From contig NC_065423.1 in assembly GCF_024362695.1 (NCBI RefSeq), positions 3,527,001 to 3,591,000 on the forward strand: a stretch of 64,000 nt of DNA. The letters run 5' to 3'. The position numbers were made by a program, and so were the translations under genes. Position 1 is the first letter of the stretch; each line of letters opens with the position of its first letter. This document shows, piece after piece, positions 32,046 through 43,800 of this stretch. Under the pieces are notes generated by a model. It saw only the letters and a list, made by a program, of their open reading frames with translations, did no database searches and was not told where the DNA came from. The stretch is from Pectinophora gossypiella. Taxonomy: Eukaryota; Arthropoda; Insecta; Lepidoptera; Gelechiidae.

Positions 32046-32647
32046 TGGTCACTTACGCATAGCTCAGCATTAGTGGGATACGGGACTTATGCCCGAAATA
32101 AATCTCTGAGATGAAATATTGGTGCTTATTCTGGCAGGCCTACCCTTTTTTTTATTTTGATAGCTTTAATAACACCCCTCTTTGCGTTGCGTCAGGGGTT
32201 AAAAAATAAAGTAGTCACTTACGATAAGTAAGAGAGATAGTGATAGATAATATATCCCACAAGTTAATCCCACTTCTGGGCAAGACTGAGTCATGACTTA
32301 TTTCTTAGAACTACTTATATAAACATCCTCACTGCTGAGCACAGGCCTCCCCTCAATCAACCGGACGAGGGGAGGCCTGTGCTCAGCCATTGTGGGTGAT
32401 TTCTTACGCAACTTAGAACTGTCAGAATAAAATAAAGTTATGTGCCAGAATTAGCACTATTTGAGTGTTTAAACGCGACGAAGTGGCATTGTTTGTAAAA
32501 TGTGATACAAAATAAGAAAGAAAAAGTTGATAAAGTTTAACAGAGTACAACAAGCATCGACCTACCGCGATGTTAGACCTATTTACCAAGCACTTACTTA
32601 AAAAACTAGTTTTTTTTTACCAAAATACAAAGTCATATATGGCCACG

Positions 32648-33056
32648 GGGCCTAAAAAGGCCACGCTGCAATTCATCTAAACAAGCAATTTGCAAGCACT
32701 TTGACATTTGCGCATATAAAAATAATTGCGCTACAAATGTCAAATATACAGGGTGTAAGTGACATCGTAACGAATACTGAGGGGGATGATTCAGCTGATT
32801 ATTCTGAGTTAATATCAAATGGAATTTTCCATCGCAAAAGCATAGAATTGAAAATAATTAAAAAAATCTAAATAAAAAAAACATGATTTTTGCGACGAAA
32901 AAATCCACTTGATATTAACTCAGAATCATTGTCTGAATCATCCCCCTGAGTATTTGTTATGATGTCACTAGCACCCTGTATAAAAAAAAAACACTTGCGC
33001 ATTTAAAAGTAAATGTGCAATGCACACAACAAATGTCAAATAGCAATATTGCTTTT
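32648..33056. mobile_element. Hairpin MITE, GCAATATTGC family, split by another MITE
   Basis: The left half (ATTCATCTAAACAAGCAATT, TTGACATTTGCGCATATAAA) and the right half (AAATGTCAAATAGCAATATTGC) belong to the hairpin family. A 230-bp element sits between them at 32749-32978. Confidence 0.6.
32749..32978. mobile_element. 230-bp MITE, CAGGGTGTTAGTGACATCGT family, with TATA duplication
   Basis: The left arm starts CAGGGTGTAAGTGACATCGT. The right arm, inverted, starts CAGGGTGCTAGTGACATCAT. The inverse match extends about 90 bp through GAGGGGGATGATTCAG. TATA flanks both ends (32745-32748 and 32979-32982). Partial relatives are at about 35935-36025, 59645-59735 and 63075-63130. Confidence 0.72.
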
Positions 33057-33085
33057 TAGAAATGTCAATGTCAGTGTGGCTTTTT

Positions 33086-33256
33086 TAGACCACACCGAAG
33101 CAAATCACCTGAAAAAGCAATATTGCTATTTGACATTTGTGTGCATTGCGCACTTACTTTTTAGAAATAGAAATACTCTTAATGCGCAAATGTCAAATTG
33201 CAATATTGCTTTTTTTGACGAATTGCTACGATGTGGCCTTTTTAATCCCCACATCA
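33086..33256. mobile_element. Hairpin MITE, GCAATATTGC family, copy 4
   Basis: ACCGAAGCAAATCACCTGAA, AAAGCAATATTGC on the left and GCAATATTGC, TTTTTTTGACGAATTGCTAC, GATGTGGCC on the right form the stem. Confidence 0.68.
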
Positions 33257-34990
33257 ACTTGACAATTTAATGTAGACTGTTGAAGTGCGACTGCTTATCT
33301 CTACATTGTACCAAGTTCTTGTTAGCCTCGTGTATTTATATGTAGATGTACAAATGGTCCGTAAGCGCTTAGGCCGCGTACTGAATGACAGCGGGTAGCG
33401 GAGCGGGTAGTGGCATCGATTATGAAGGCACGGGAGTACGGAATAACCCACATTTAATTAATCACGCCATGTTCTCTTTGGGAAAATGCCCGGCAGTAAA
33501 AAACGCGCAAAATTTATGTAAAAAGCTCTTTTTAACACTGTCTGCTTTTTTCATATTGTTCTCTATTGTACTCTGATCCTATCTGCAATAAAGCGTTATT
33601 ACCTAGCAGACAGTGTGTTAACTATGAAAGAGTTTTGGAAATGGGTATATTCCTTCTTTGGGACATCCCTGGCCTATTATCCGTCCGAATTAAATGGACA
33701 TCGGTGTCTCGATACACGCGAACAATACGGCACCGGCGCAAAAGTGCGTCGTTAAGTTTCCACAACAGGACGTCGTATCGTATCCGTTGTTATCCTCCGG
33801 GAACCCGCTGTCGTCCAGTTAAGGCGTCTCTCTAGGTTCCAAAAGGCTTTAGCCTTTCCCATTTCCTCTCATTTACCTGCCCTAATGAAATCTGGTAAAT
33901 GAGCCCCAAAAGGGGAGAAACGACCTTCAAATCCCCCTTCATGTTCACTCAATGTGAAATGGTTCTAAGAGTACTAGAAGTATAATGAATTAGAAATAAA
34001 TTATGATGAAGTTTGTAAATGTTAATTTTTGAATCAACGAAAGTATATTTTTGTAGGACATTAAGGAATCTTAAATGTTTTGTTGTTACATATTTATTAT
34101 TATTACGAATGACATTTGAGCAGGGCTATATTATTTTTTTTGTATTTATTGAATTTATGTTTGTTTTTAATTACGAACAATTTATTAATGCACTAGAATT
34201 TTTGTGTATGTACTGTATGGACAGTCTCTAGCGGGAACTACTTAACTTTATGGGTTGATACACACATACTTTTTTGTATAGGCGTGTACTGATGTGAATG
34301 AGTAACTAATCGTGTCAGTTAATAAGTATATTGTGATAAAGAGAGTATTTATTGTTTAAAATCCTGTTACAGATTGTCTATTGATAAACCGAAATATAAT
34401 TTCAGTAAGTAAATGGTGACAATAACATTTCTGAAATGCATTTTGCACATTTTATAGAGTATTTTTTACTCCTTTTTATGATCCCCGTTAAGGTCTCTTA
34501 AATGGAAATTATCCCTTTATACATTTTATATGAATTTGAACACATTTTTGTATTTTTTTAAGAGATCTTATAAGGACATTCCAGTACGCATCGGTACAGA
34601 CTACAGACACGCAAATCTTTTATTTTTTATTAAACTTGTTTAAGTTTTAATATCTGTTGACATGTTTCTATTTATTTATACTTTTTGTTTTTTTTATCAA
34701 TAAAATTGATAGAGAATTGGATGCTTTTATTTTTATTGTTCTTAGACGAGTACCCTCAGCACTAACTACTGAACTAAAGTCAAATGAGTCGACCGTACAG
34801 ACGTATACACTGTCAAAGCCACCACACACAGCCACTGGGTATGGAAGGTTTATAACGAATAATTGAAAAATCGTGTTAGTAAAAAGGATTTTTATTCTCC
34901 AAATAGAACATTTATAACAAAGACGTGAACATAGGAACCGCTAAACTAAAGCGGTTATTATACCACCTAGACCGAAGCGTCAAGGTCATC
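33257..34990. other. Repeat-poor stretch of unknown role
   Basis: About 1.7 kb with no recognisable mobile element or coding exon. 33380-33840 is less AT-rich and 33840-34720 is AT-rich with an AATAAA near 34698. It could hold a UTR or non-coding exon of the citrate carrier or of an unseen gene. I could not decide. Confidence 0.35.
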
Positions 34991-35016
34991 TCGAGATTGG
35001 GAAAATCGACGCTAAT

Positions 35017-35592
35017 AGACTAGTTCGAGATGGTGGTTACCATAGTTAGAGGAATATTACATCTATCCAACATTCGTCAATCATGATTTAGGATTAAAAA
35101 CACAAATCGACCTTATTATTACTGTACTGTGATCGTTATTTGTAGGGTCGTATGCTAATTGTCAGAATACCGTGGTAAAACCACGATCACCCATAGACAG
35201 CATACGACTCTACAAATAACGATCACAAAATGCAATATTTAATAAGGTTGATTTTTCTACTTCGTCAGCAATAATTTTGTCTATGGGTGATCGTGGTATT
35301 TCCACGGTATTCCGTCAATCAGCGTACGACCCTACAAATAACGAGCGCAGTGTAGTAATAATAAAGTCGATTTTTCTAAACTTCCACGGCAATAATTTTG
35401 TCTATGGTTTTACCGTGGTATTCCGTCGATCAACATAAGATCCTAAAAATAACTATAATAATAAATAACGATCATAGTACAGTAATAATGTGGTCAATTT
35501 TTGTTTGAATAAAAAGTCATGATTGACGAATGATTGGTTGATAGATGTAATACCTCTCTAAGACTAGTTCGAGGTCGTGGTTACCATGGTTA
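35017..35592. mobile_element. Foldback element flanked by 32-bp direct repeats
   Basis: A long imperfect palindrome: TTAGAGGAATATTACATCTA on the left is answered by TAGATGTAATACCTCTCTAA on the right. Inside are four arms with CGTTATTTGTAGGGTCGTA and ACCGTGGTA. Outside it, direct repeats begin AGACTAGTTCGAG and end TGGTTACCATRGTTA at 35017-35048 and 35561-35592. No coding capacity. Confidence 0.6.
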
Positions 35593-35619
35593 CTCCCCAC
35601 CAACTCGCTCGAGATACAC

Positions 35620-35815
35620 CATCATCCCCGCGCCCGTGTCCTTGACGCATCGGGCAGGATGGATTGAGAAACGTATTAACAGCTTACCACCAGCAACCAA
35701 CACAGCTTACATTATAAATATAATCGAATTAGGTTTTTATACAGAGCATAGTGGTAGATAATATAAAATGTGGAGTCAAGGGAAGCCTTTCCCAAGAATG
35801 GGAGCAATTACACAG
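35620..35815 (+). repeat. Decayed LINE C-terminal and tail fragments
   Basis: The words AAGGGAAGCCTTTCCCAAGA and AATGGGAGCAATTACACAGA resemble the GEAFxxQQW end of LINE proteins. Upstream sequence (ATCATCCCCGCGCCCGTGTC) is also repeat-like. Too decayed to classify. Confidence 0.35.
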
Positions 35816-35934
35816 ACTAAAAAACCTATATTCTAAAAACTGTAGTCAACATTTAATAAGCCTCTATAAATATGCAATAAAATATGTACATAATATTCTT
35901 ATGAATAAATAATAATAGGTATACTGGGTTGGGT

Positions 35935-36025
35935 GTTTGTTAGTGACATTGTAAAGGATACTAAGGGAGGATATGATTCAGCTCATACCTAATTAGTAGT
36001 TAATATCAAGTGGAATTTTCCGTTA
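35935..36025 (+). repeat. Left arm of the CAGGGTGTTAGTGACATCGT MITE
   Basis: TTGTTAGTGACATTGTAAAG, GATATGATTCAGCTCA and TTAATATCAAGTGGAATTTT match the arm at 32749-32830. No right arm follows. Confidence 0.5.
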
Positions 36026-36462
36026 TTATTAAATTAATGCAGGAATGTACACTGCACGTACTTAGGGGTTTAACATTTACATTTATTTAATACAATATCT
36101 GGGGGCACGGGAGTGCCCCCGCCAAGACGATCAATATTTACACAGTATCTATTTTGTTGTGAGACAACTTACAAATACTTATAAATGCAATTAATACTGT
36201 TATAATTGGTATCTTACAAATAAATAAATGTTTTATATTTTTTTCAGTGTGCGTATTTTAACTGTGTGCGAAATAGGCCCAAATTTGAACTTATTTAAGT
36301 ATATTTTAATTGTCAATTTCGTTGATTACGTATATAATTTAAATTGCTTAAATATATTGAGCTTTTTTATTATTATTTTTATATTTGCACTAAAAGGACT
36401 AAGAGTTTTGAGTAAATTCGTTATTATATAAAGCTATTTAAGGTAGAAAAGGCGTTTTTCAA

Positions 36463-36820
36463 TGAGGGTCTTTCCAGGCCATGTTCCCTAATAAAAATAT
36501 AGATGGCAATGTACAACGTACAACGACTTTTATGTTTGTTTTTGGGTTTAAAAGATGACCCTGTTATCACACCCAGGCACAACACATCTTCCAACCATTC
36601 AAATTCTGGTCAAAATAAAGTGAAGTAACAACATAATGCTATACAAATCTGATCCAAATAGGTAACTAGCAACATTTATTTTTTTATATGCTTATGTCAG
36701 TAAATTAAATATTTTTGAATAATTATGTACCTACTCGTGCAATGAGAAAATAGGTATTTATCACGTTAAAAGTACCTCTATACAGCGCCAACTATATATT
36801 TTTTGAGGAATGTTATATCG
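36463..36820. mobile_element. AGGGACGTTCCAGGCTACG-family MITE, diverged
   Basis: GAGGGTCTTTCCAGGCCATG and ATATAGATGGCAATGTACAA on the left are related to the inverse of TACAGCGCCAACTATATATT on the right. Compare 19343-19641. Confidence 0.55.
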
Positions 36821-37079
36821 ATATATTAAAGTAGTTTTCAGTAGGCCTACACTTTAGGGTCCGTTAACATATTTACAGAATAAAATCACTACAAAATAGG
36901 ACTTCATGAGACTAGACAATAAGCGTTCGTTAACATTCGAAAACAACCTAATGATCACGTTACTACATTGATTTACAATTAAAAATTACACAAAAATACT
37001 ATTACTAAGTATTTGGTTGGTATTTGTATTCTATATTTGAGCTGTATTAGTTTAAAGTTATTGGCCCAAATTCCTGCAG

Positions 37080-37275
37080 ACATCTTCTAACTTTAAGTTA
37101 TACCTGTCAATTTCTTATCTATCCGCCGAAAAGAAAAGAGACGGATTTGACAGCTGATAATTTTATATTGAATGAATTAATCGTTATTCATTCACGGGCA
37201 AATAACATAGGCATGTCGCTGATATGCAATGCAACCCGTTTGACGTGTGCTGTCAACTTAATTCTGTCAAGATAA
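37080..37275. mobile_element. TAAGTTATATCTGTCATTTTC-family MITE, third copy
   Basis: TTTAAGTTATACCTGTCAAT, TCCGCCGAAAAGAAAAGAG and GTGTGCTGTCAACTTAATTC match the copies at 9340 and 10900. Confidence 0.55.
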
Positions 37276-37339
37276 AGATTCTAAATGCAAACAAACATTT
37301 GTGATTTAATTTAAATGTCAACCATCGCCCGCGCCATGG

Positions 37340-37515
37340 ATTCCACGCCGCGCAGGGCGCGACTTAAGAATAAGAATAAGAATAAAATAAATTTATTGCC
37401 AGTAACAATTTACATTTGCTATATCGAGGGCTTCGACCGATAGCCGTTATACGTTTATCCACGTAGATAGCATTCGCTGTCTATTGCGCAAAGCCCTCAC
37501 TATAGTTAGCGAAGG
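37340..37515. mobile_element. Palindromic MITE, TATATCGAGGGCTTCGACC family, interrupted
   Basis: The arm TATATCGAGGGCTTCGACC and the GC-rich outer parts match 6953-7080. An AT-rich block with AAGAATAAGAATAAGAATAA separates the outer from the inner left arm. Confidence 0.5.
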
Positions 37516-37883
37516 CGCGTAACCCATGCTACCCTTACTGGTGGCATTGTACAAATAAATAAACTAGTTTCTAAATTTTCTTTTGTAGCGGAAGACAGCC
37601 ACAAGATTACAATACTTATTTTAAAAGAATTTTAAGTACGTTTTAGGTCGGCCTTACGTCATTAAGTATCTATAATCTATAATCATTTCACAAATAAACT
37701 TATAATGATGCCTATTCGGGCTTACACGAACTTATTTTTAGTTTGACAGCTGTTGAACTAGTGCCGTCCTTCACTTACAATAAGGGCAAGAAAGAGATAG
37801 AGCTACTTTTAATTCTGTTAAATTAAGTTGGCTGATGGTTACCCGAATTGGCACTTATGGAAATGATACAACGAATTCTTTAC

Positions 37884-40800
37884 TTAGCTCCGTCTTCGTC
37901 GCCTACTACCTGTATCATTATGCTTGTTCCTATACTCCGCTATGACGGCTAATACGCGGTTCTTTATTATGTCTAGTTGTACGTACATCTCATCGGTGAA
38001 CGGGTCGAAATCTTTGAGCTTCTTGCGACGTCTGTAGATGCCTTCACGATGGGTTATTGCGCAGGTGAGGGCCGACTGAAAATAGAAAAAGAAAAATTAT
38101 ATTTATTATCATACATAGAATTCATACACATGTGAAGGAATTACTACCCAGCCAATGCTATCATCGTCTGTCAAGATGTGGCCAATGACGATTGTAAAAT
38201 AAGGATCATAGACCATAGAAAAATAAACTATACGAATCCACATATCGCATGTTATCTCACGTTATGTCAGCGTCTTAAGCGGCCACAACAAGACAATTAT
38301 GGCTGGACATTGCGTAGTAACACAAGCGCTAGTTGTGGTTGCGCGATACCAAAAACGCAATGAATGTTTTTTTTTTTTGATGTGACTTATCGTAGATTTA
38401 CCGCAGATGGCATTAACTACTTGACCGGACAAATGGGGAGCGCTGAGGGCTCTCACCCGGTACAAAATTTAAGACAACAGGCCTGACGGTGCACAGTTGG
38501 GCGCGAACCTCGGCTCAGGGCGTCGTCTGAGAGGAAAAATATTTGAAAGAATTAATCGACCCTTGCGGGGCGATGGCGATAAGCGCTGAATGAGGGAAAT
38601 CGTCGACCACGTCGGCGGGGTCGGTATCGGGGTTCTGAAGTGTTTGGTGTCGCGAGCTGATTGGCCGCCTCTTGTACGTATATTACGGACGCCGATACTT
38701 TTTAGTAATGAATGATGTGGAAAGTTTTATATATACGACCGTCTTCTTCTTCTATCGTGTGGGTTGTGAGGTGAATTACCAACCCCATCAACCCTGGTGT
38801 CAGGGTTACTATTGAGTCGCCAAAGGCCCCTGACATGGCTCTTGTAACGACTACTTACTTACTTACATCAGTAAGTAGTAACCGGGACCAACGGCTTAAC
38901 GTGCCTTCCGAAACAATGTCCTAACCAAACTAGGGATCACAAACTGATTTTTGTGATATGTCCCCACCGGGATTCGAACGCCGGATCGTGAGCTCAACGC
39001 TCAACCACTGGACCACAGAGGTTGTGTATACAACCGTTGCCTCATATAATTTTTTTCATTTTGCTCCCACGGTATTTCTCTGTAATAAGAACTCCCGGCC
39101 GAACTTCTGGCCGGAATACTCACAGGACCGCGAAAAAAAGAAAAAGGAAGGGGAGGCCTTTCCCAGCAGTGGGATCTTGTAGGCTAGATTAGATTAGAAG
39201 AACTCCGTGGCACTTACATACCTCAGTTACATTATAATTGATGAAGTTCAGTATATCCCGAAGCACACGGCGGGTGTCCTTCACCAGTGCTTCGTAGAAC
39301 ACGATGTGTATCGGCCCGCGGAACACAGCCAGCCAGGCCTTGTGCCAGCTCTCCCAGGCCGTCATCTGCGACGCTACAAACCTCTCCCATTCTGGAGATG
39401 AATGAAATATAAATAAATAGCTGTTGCCCGCGAAAAATTTTAAAAAAAAGCTTTTTAATTAAAAAGCTTCTTTTTTGGTTTATACTGGTGGAGGACCTTT
39501 TACAATAGGAAACATAAAATTCATTTATTCAATAAGTGAAGTACTTAGAAGTACAATACATTCCATTCTCAAAGAAATTGTTAAAAAGGTTTTGAAATTA
39601 CAAACAAATATAAACATGTTATGTTATGCTACACGAGTCGTATGTTATTGTGACTGTTAATTTTAAGTCACTATTTATTTTATAAATAATACCGCGAAAA
39701 TAATTAGTTTTACCTTAGTCGTTCCAATTTAGCTATCCAGCTAGGTACCCGAAATAAAAAAGAAATGTAAAACGACTCGGACGTCATCATAGTTATCGCG
39801 CGGACTAGTGCGCGGGAATAGTTTGTTTTAAAACTCAATTACTTTGAACTACCTTTTGTAGGCTCTGGACGGCCACGCGCGGCGTGAATTATATCGAGGG
39901 TTTCGACCAATAGACAATCCAAGCCCTCGATATAATACGCGCCGTGCAGCGCGGTTGCCGTCACGAAAGGGTTAGACCAATTTTCATGATTCAAAAGTCA
40001 TACAATTTCAGGATACAAAAAAATAAAGTCATAAGTTAGACATAAATAAGATGAACAATTTTATGAAATTTGCCGTACTCTTATAACGTACCTGTCTCCT
40101 TATGTGTTTTTGATTTGTTTTTTTCAATTCCGTCCCCCTCCTTTCTTCTGATTTTCTTCTTGAAAGCGGACTTTGGGGCGGTGCCAATATGCCCCATGTG
40201 GCGTCTGTTGTATTCTGCCTACAAAAAAATGGAAAAATATAATATTCCATTAAATAAAGGTAAGTTGGGTGACAATTGACATAGAATGAAGAATTTACGT
40301 ATAGAACGGTAAGTTTTCTGATCACTTCGACACTGGCAGAATGGTCGTACCCGTAAGCGACCCATTGCCATAACAAAAAAAAAATAGAACGGAACTCTTC
40401 GCCCCGCACCAATACGTATCGAGCGCCGACCTCACCCCCTCTGGATCTTACTTTAGTCTTAACACGTTGGCGTGCGGTACCGGCTATAACCGTTAATTTG
40501 GACTCACAAAATAGCACGGTACGGTCACTTCCGCAAATAGTTGTAGTTCTTATAATCATTGCTACGGTCACTGCAGCCCAGTTTCGATACAATAATCACT
40601 TAGGCCACGCCCACTTCTTTTTTACACACATACACTTTTGTTGCTACTGTCACAATTGAGTAAAATATTTTAAGTTTCTTTGAGCCATAACTCACACATA
40701 TGCAGTCTACTCACACATCCACACTACGGTTATGACAGTAATAGGTGTATGCAATTTTGTTCGCCATAATTCGGCTGAAGCTGTACTGAATCTTAGATTG

Positions 40801-43800
40801 GAGAGATGAGTTTCTCAACAGTGTAAATACGGTCATGACAGCACTGCGGTTGAAGTCGTACTTGATTCACCTGGATCCTATATTATGCTAGGTAGACACA
40901 GTACGGTTATTGCGACTACGGTTTTAGGTGTACTGATCCTAAGTAAATATTTTTTCTATATTACCCTCATCAGTACGGTATATGCAGATTACTGTCATAG
41001 ATGTTACTATCGTTATGTAGTGTTTTGATTTCTCATAAATTTAACAGTACGGGATGAATAATTGCTACTGCTAATTTCCGAAAAAGTACCGCGCGCCAAC
41101 GTGTTAAATGGCCGTAATCCGCTAAGAAGTGAGAGAGCACGCGGACTGTCTCGCTCAAACTTACACATTAAGTTTTTTTTTATGGAGCGTCTAGGTTGAG
41201 TAGCTTTCGTTTCTAGCTCCTCCGTGCTTTATGTTGTCACAATATGCATCGTGTCATTTTAACACATAAAAGGGTCACTCACTAGTCAAATTAGTTACTT
41301 TTTACTAAACGTCAAAAAACAAAATTACTATGGAATTTGTATGAAAAAGCAACCTATAGAAAAACGTGACAAAATGTCGCACGTTTTTCTTTATTAAAAT
41401 TCACAAATAAATTGTTTCATTAAATTGATTAAAGAAAACGTTTTTTGTCATCCTTAGATCTGTCTTTGTTTAGTAATCAGAATTTCATAATTTATCTTAG
41501 ATCTAGGAAACTACCCAATTCAAACGGATTTGTCTAGCTTTGTATGTAACATGTTGGCTGTCGGAGACTTTCGGTCGCTATACCGAGTACTGCCGTCATG
41601 TCCCAGTCTAAATGGCATGGAATAAATTGGTAATTATTAATGCAATTATTTCTTTTATCACATCATCATCATCATCAGCCCATTAACGTCCCCACTGCTG
41701 GGGCACGGGCCTTCCCTATGGATGGATAGGGAGAACGGGTCTTAAACCACCACGCGGGCCCAGTGCGGATTGATGGTTATTCACGACTGCTAATGCAGCC
41801 GGGACCAACGGCTTAACGTGCCTTCCGAAGCACGGAGGAGCTCGATATGAAAACTTTTGTTTTGTGGTCACCCATCCTATGACCGGCCTTTGCGAAAGTT
41901 GCTTAACTTCAACAATCGCAGACCGAGCGCATGAACCGCTGCGCCACCGAGCTCCTCCCTTTTATCACATAACTACCATTAAAAATAACATAATATATTT
42001 ACGTTTTACGACACAATGCACAATCAGATATAGGTGTAAAAAGCGGAACTGAAATAAATAAAAACGTTAAGTCTATCTAAATAATTTAACACTGCTAGGC
42101 TCAGGATCCCCTCCTCTGTCTGAAAAAGCATCTGATTCATTTCCTTTTCCGTTTGGGCTGGGAATTGAACCCAGATATTCAGGATCTCTGCTTTGGCAGT
42201 CAATGTTTCTAGCCATTGCACCGCCTACTACTTATTTTGAAACGGTTGCATCATTCAGAAACAACGATTCAGCGAACTTTCTGATTCTGATAAAGCAAAA
42301 AAATTTAAAAAAATAATAATTACCGTACGAGTTAAGTATTTAGTGAAGAGCAACTAATTTGTTATGACAAGCATTGATGTTTGCTGCCGCTAAAAACTGT
42401 AAACACACACATGCAATTAACATTTAATTGTATACAAATAACAATGACAATTATTTATGAGTAAATGAGGTTCTGTTGTGATAAAATCTAAGTCAATGGT
42501 TCTGGAAGGTAGTGTACAGTCATGAGCAATATCATGTACCCACTTTAGAACCCTGTCACACTATCCTATTTCACATTTAATGAGACTTATGGTTTAATTT
42601 GTTAAAAAAGTTAATGTGACATGGTTTCAAAGTGTATACATATTAGTGCTCGTGACCGTACTAATAAGAGAGAGTATGGGCATAACGTGGATACAACTAT
42701 AGAATTCATTTTTTTAACAATCATACACATTTTTTTGTCAGTTTTAATTTTTTATAGACTTTAGCACTTTTTTTAACTAACTTGAAAAAGGAGGAGTTTC
42801 TATGTTTAACTGTTTGATTGCTCTTTAAATATAGACCGATTTTGACATTTATTTTTGTAATTAAAAAAAGTACTGTCAGGGATTATTAGGATTCCAAGTA
42901 CTCATCATATACTGGTGTATGTTAAACAAGTGGCTCGTGTAAAGCAAAAAGAAAATAAACTAGTATTAGTAAGGCAATCAATCACATACACACACATTTA
43001 ATACACTGTTACATTGCTATAATGTTTATACAAAAAATACGAAATCCTGTCTCCTAATTTGATCCAAAAAAAACCTATAAGAACTAATATACTTCATTAC
43101 TTTAAATAAAAATATGTATTGTTACGTATTTAAAAAGTTTTTTTTTTTCATCACCTTAGGAGACAGAACTTTCATTTAAAAAACAACATATAAACATGAA
43201 ACTATTTTCTCACCAATATTGCATCTCTTGGGTTCCGTATTAATATTATAGTAGATTTAAATATTGAATTGCGGTATGTATGAAGTGTCTCATGAGTTTT
43301 CACAACAAGGACGGAGCCATCGGTTACATTCTCTGCTGGGAACCCATGCATGCGGAGCCCGGGGTCCAAGTATACTGAGCCCGTAAGAATACCTGAAATG
43401 AAACATAATAAATGTTTAAAGAAAACAAAAGATTTTACTTTTAAAATGTGATCCAATATGCCTGACAATCTTAAATTTTTATAATTAGTTTAAATAAGTA
43501 TATAATAAGAATATAAAGTTATAAAAAAGAAAACTTATGTAGCAGCAATAATATTCATTGCATTTTTAAAAGTTAAAAAAAACTTAGAAGTTTTTTTTTT
43601 ATTTTTAGGAATAGACTATTTAACAAATATCTTCTGTCCTGGGAAAGAATGAAGCTCTCCTTTTAGCTTTAAAAAAAATAAGTAATAAGATTAGTACCTG
43701 TAGCTTGCTGCAGCAAGTACCTAAGCCATGTATTTCCACTCCCGGGAAAGGATGCGAGCCCCACCACATCTCCAGGCGGTGAGCGCCTCTGCAGCGGCTT

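Noticed and set aside
33270..33610. Solo LTR of a retrovirus-like element
   Set aside because: An AATAAA and promoter-like sequence are present, but no TG...CA borders, primer-binding site or flanking duplication could be fixed.
40029..40592. 187-codon minus-strand open frame as a gene
   Set aside because: It runs through the sulfotransferase exon 40092-40218 in the wrong frame and then through two MITEs. It has no family resemblance.
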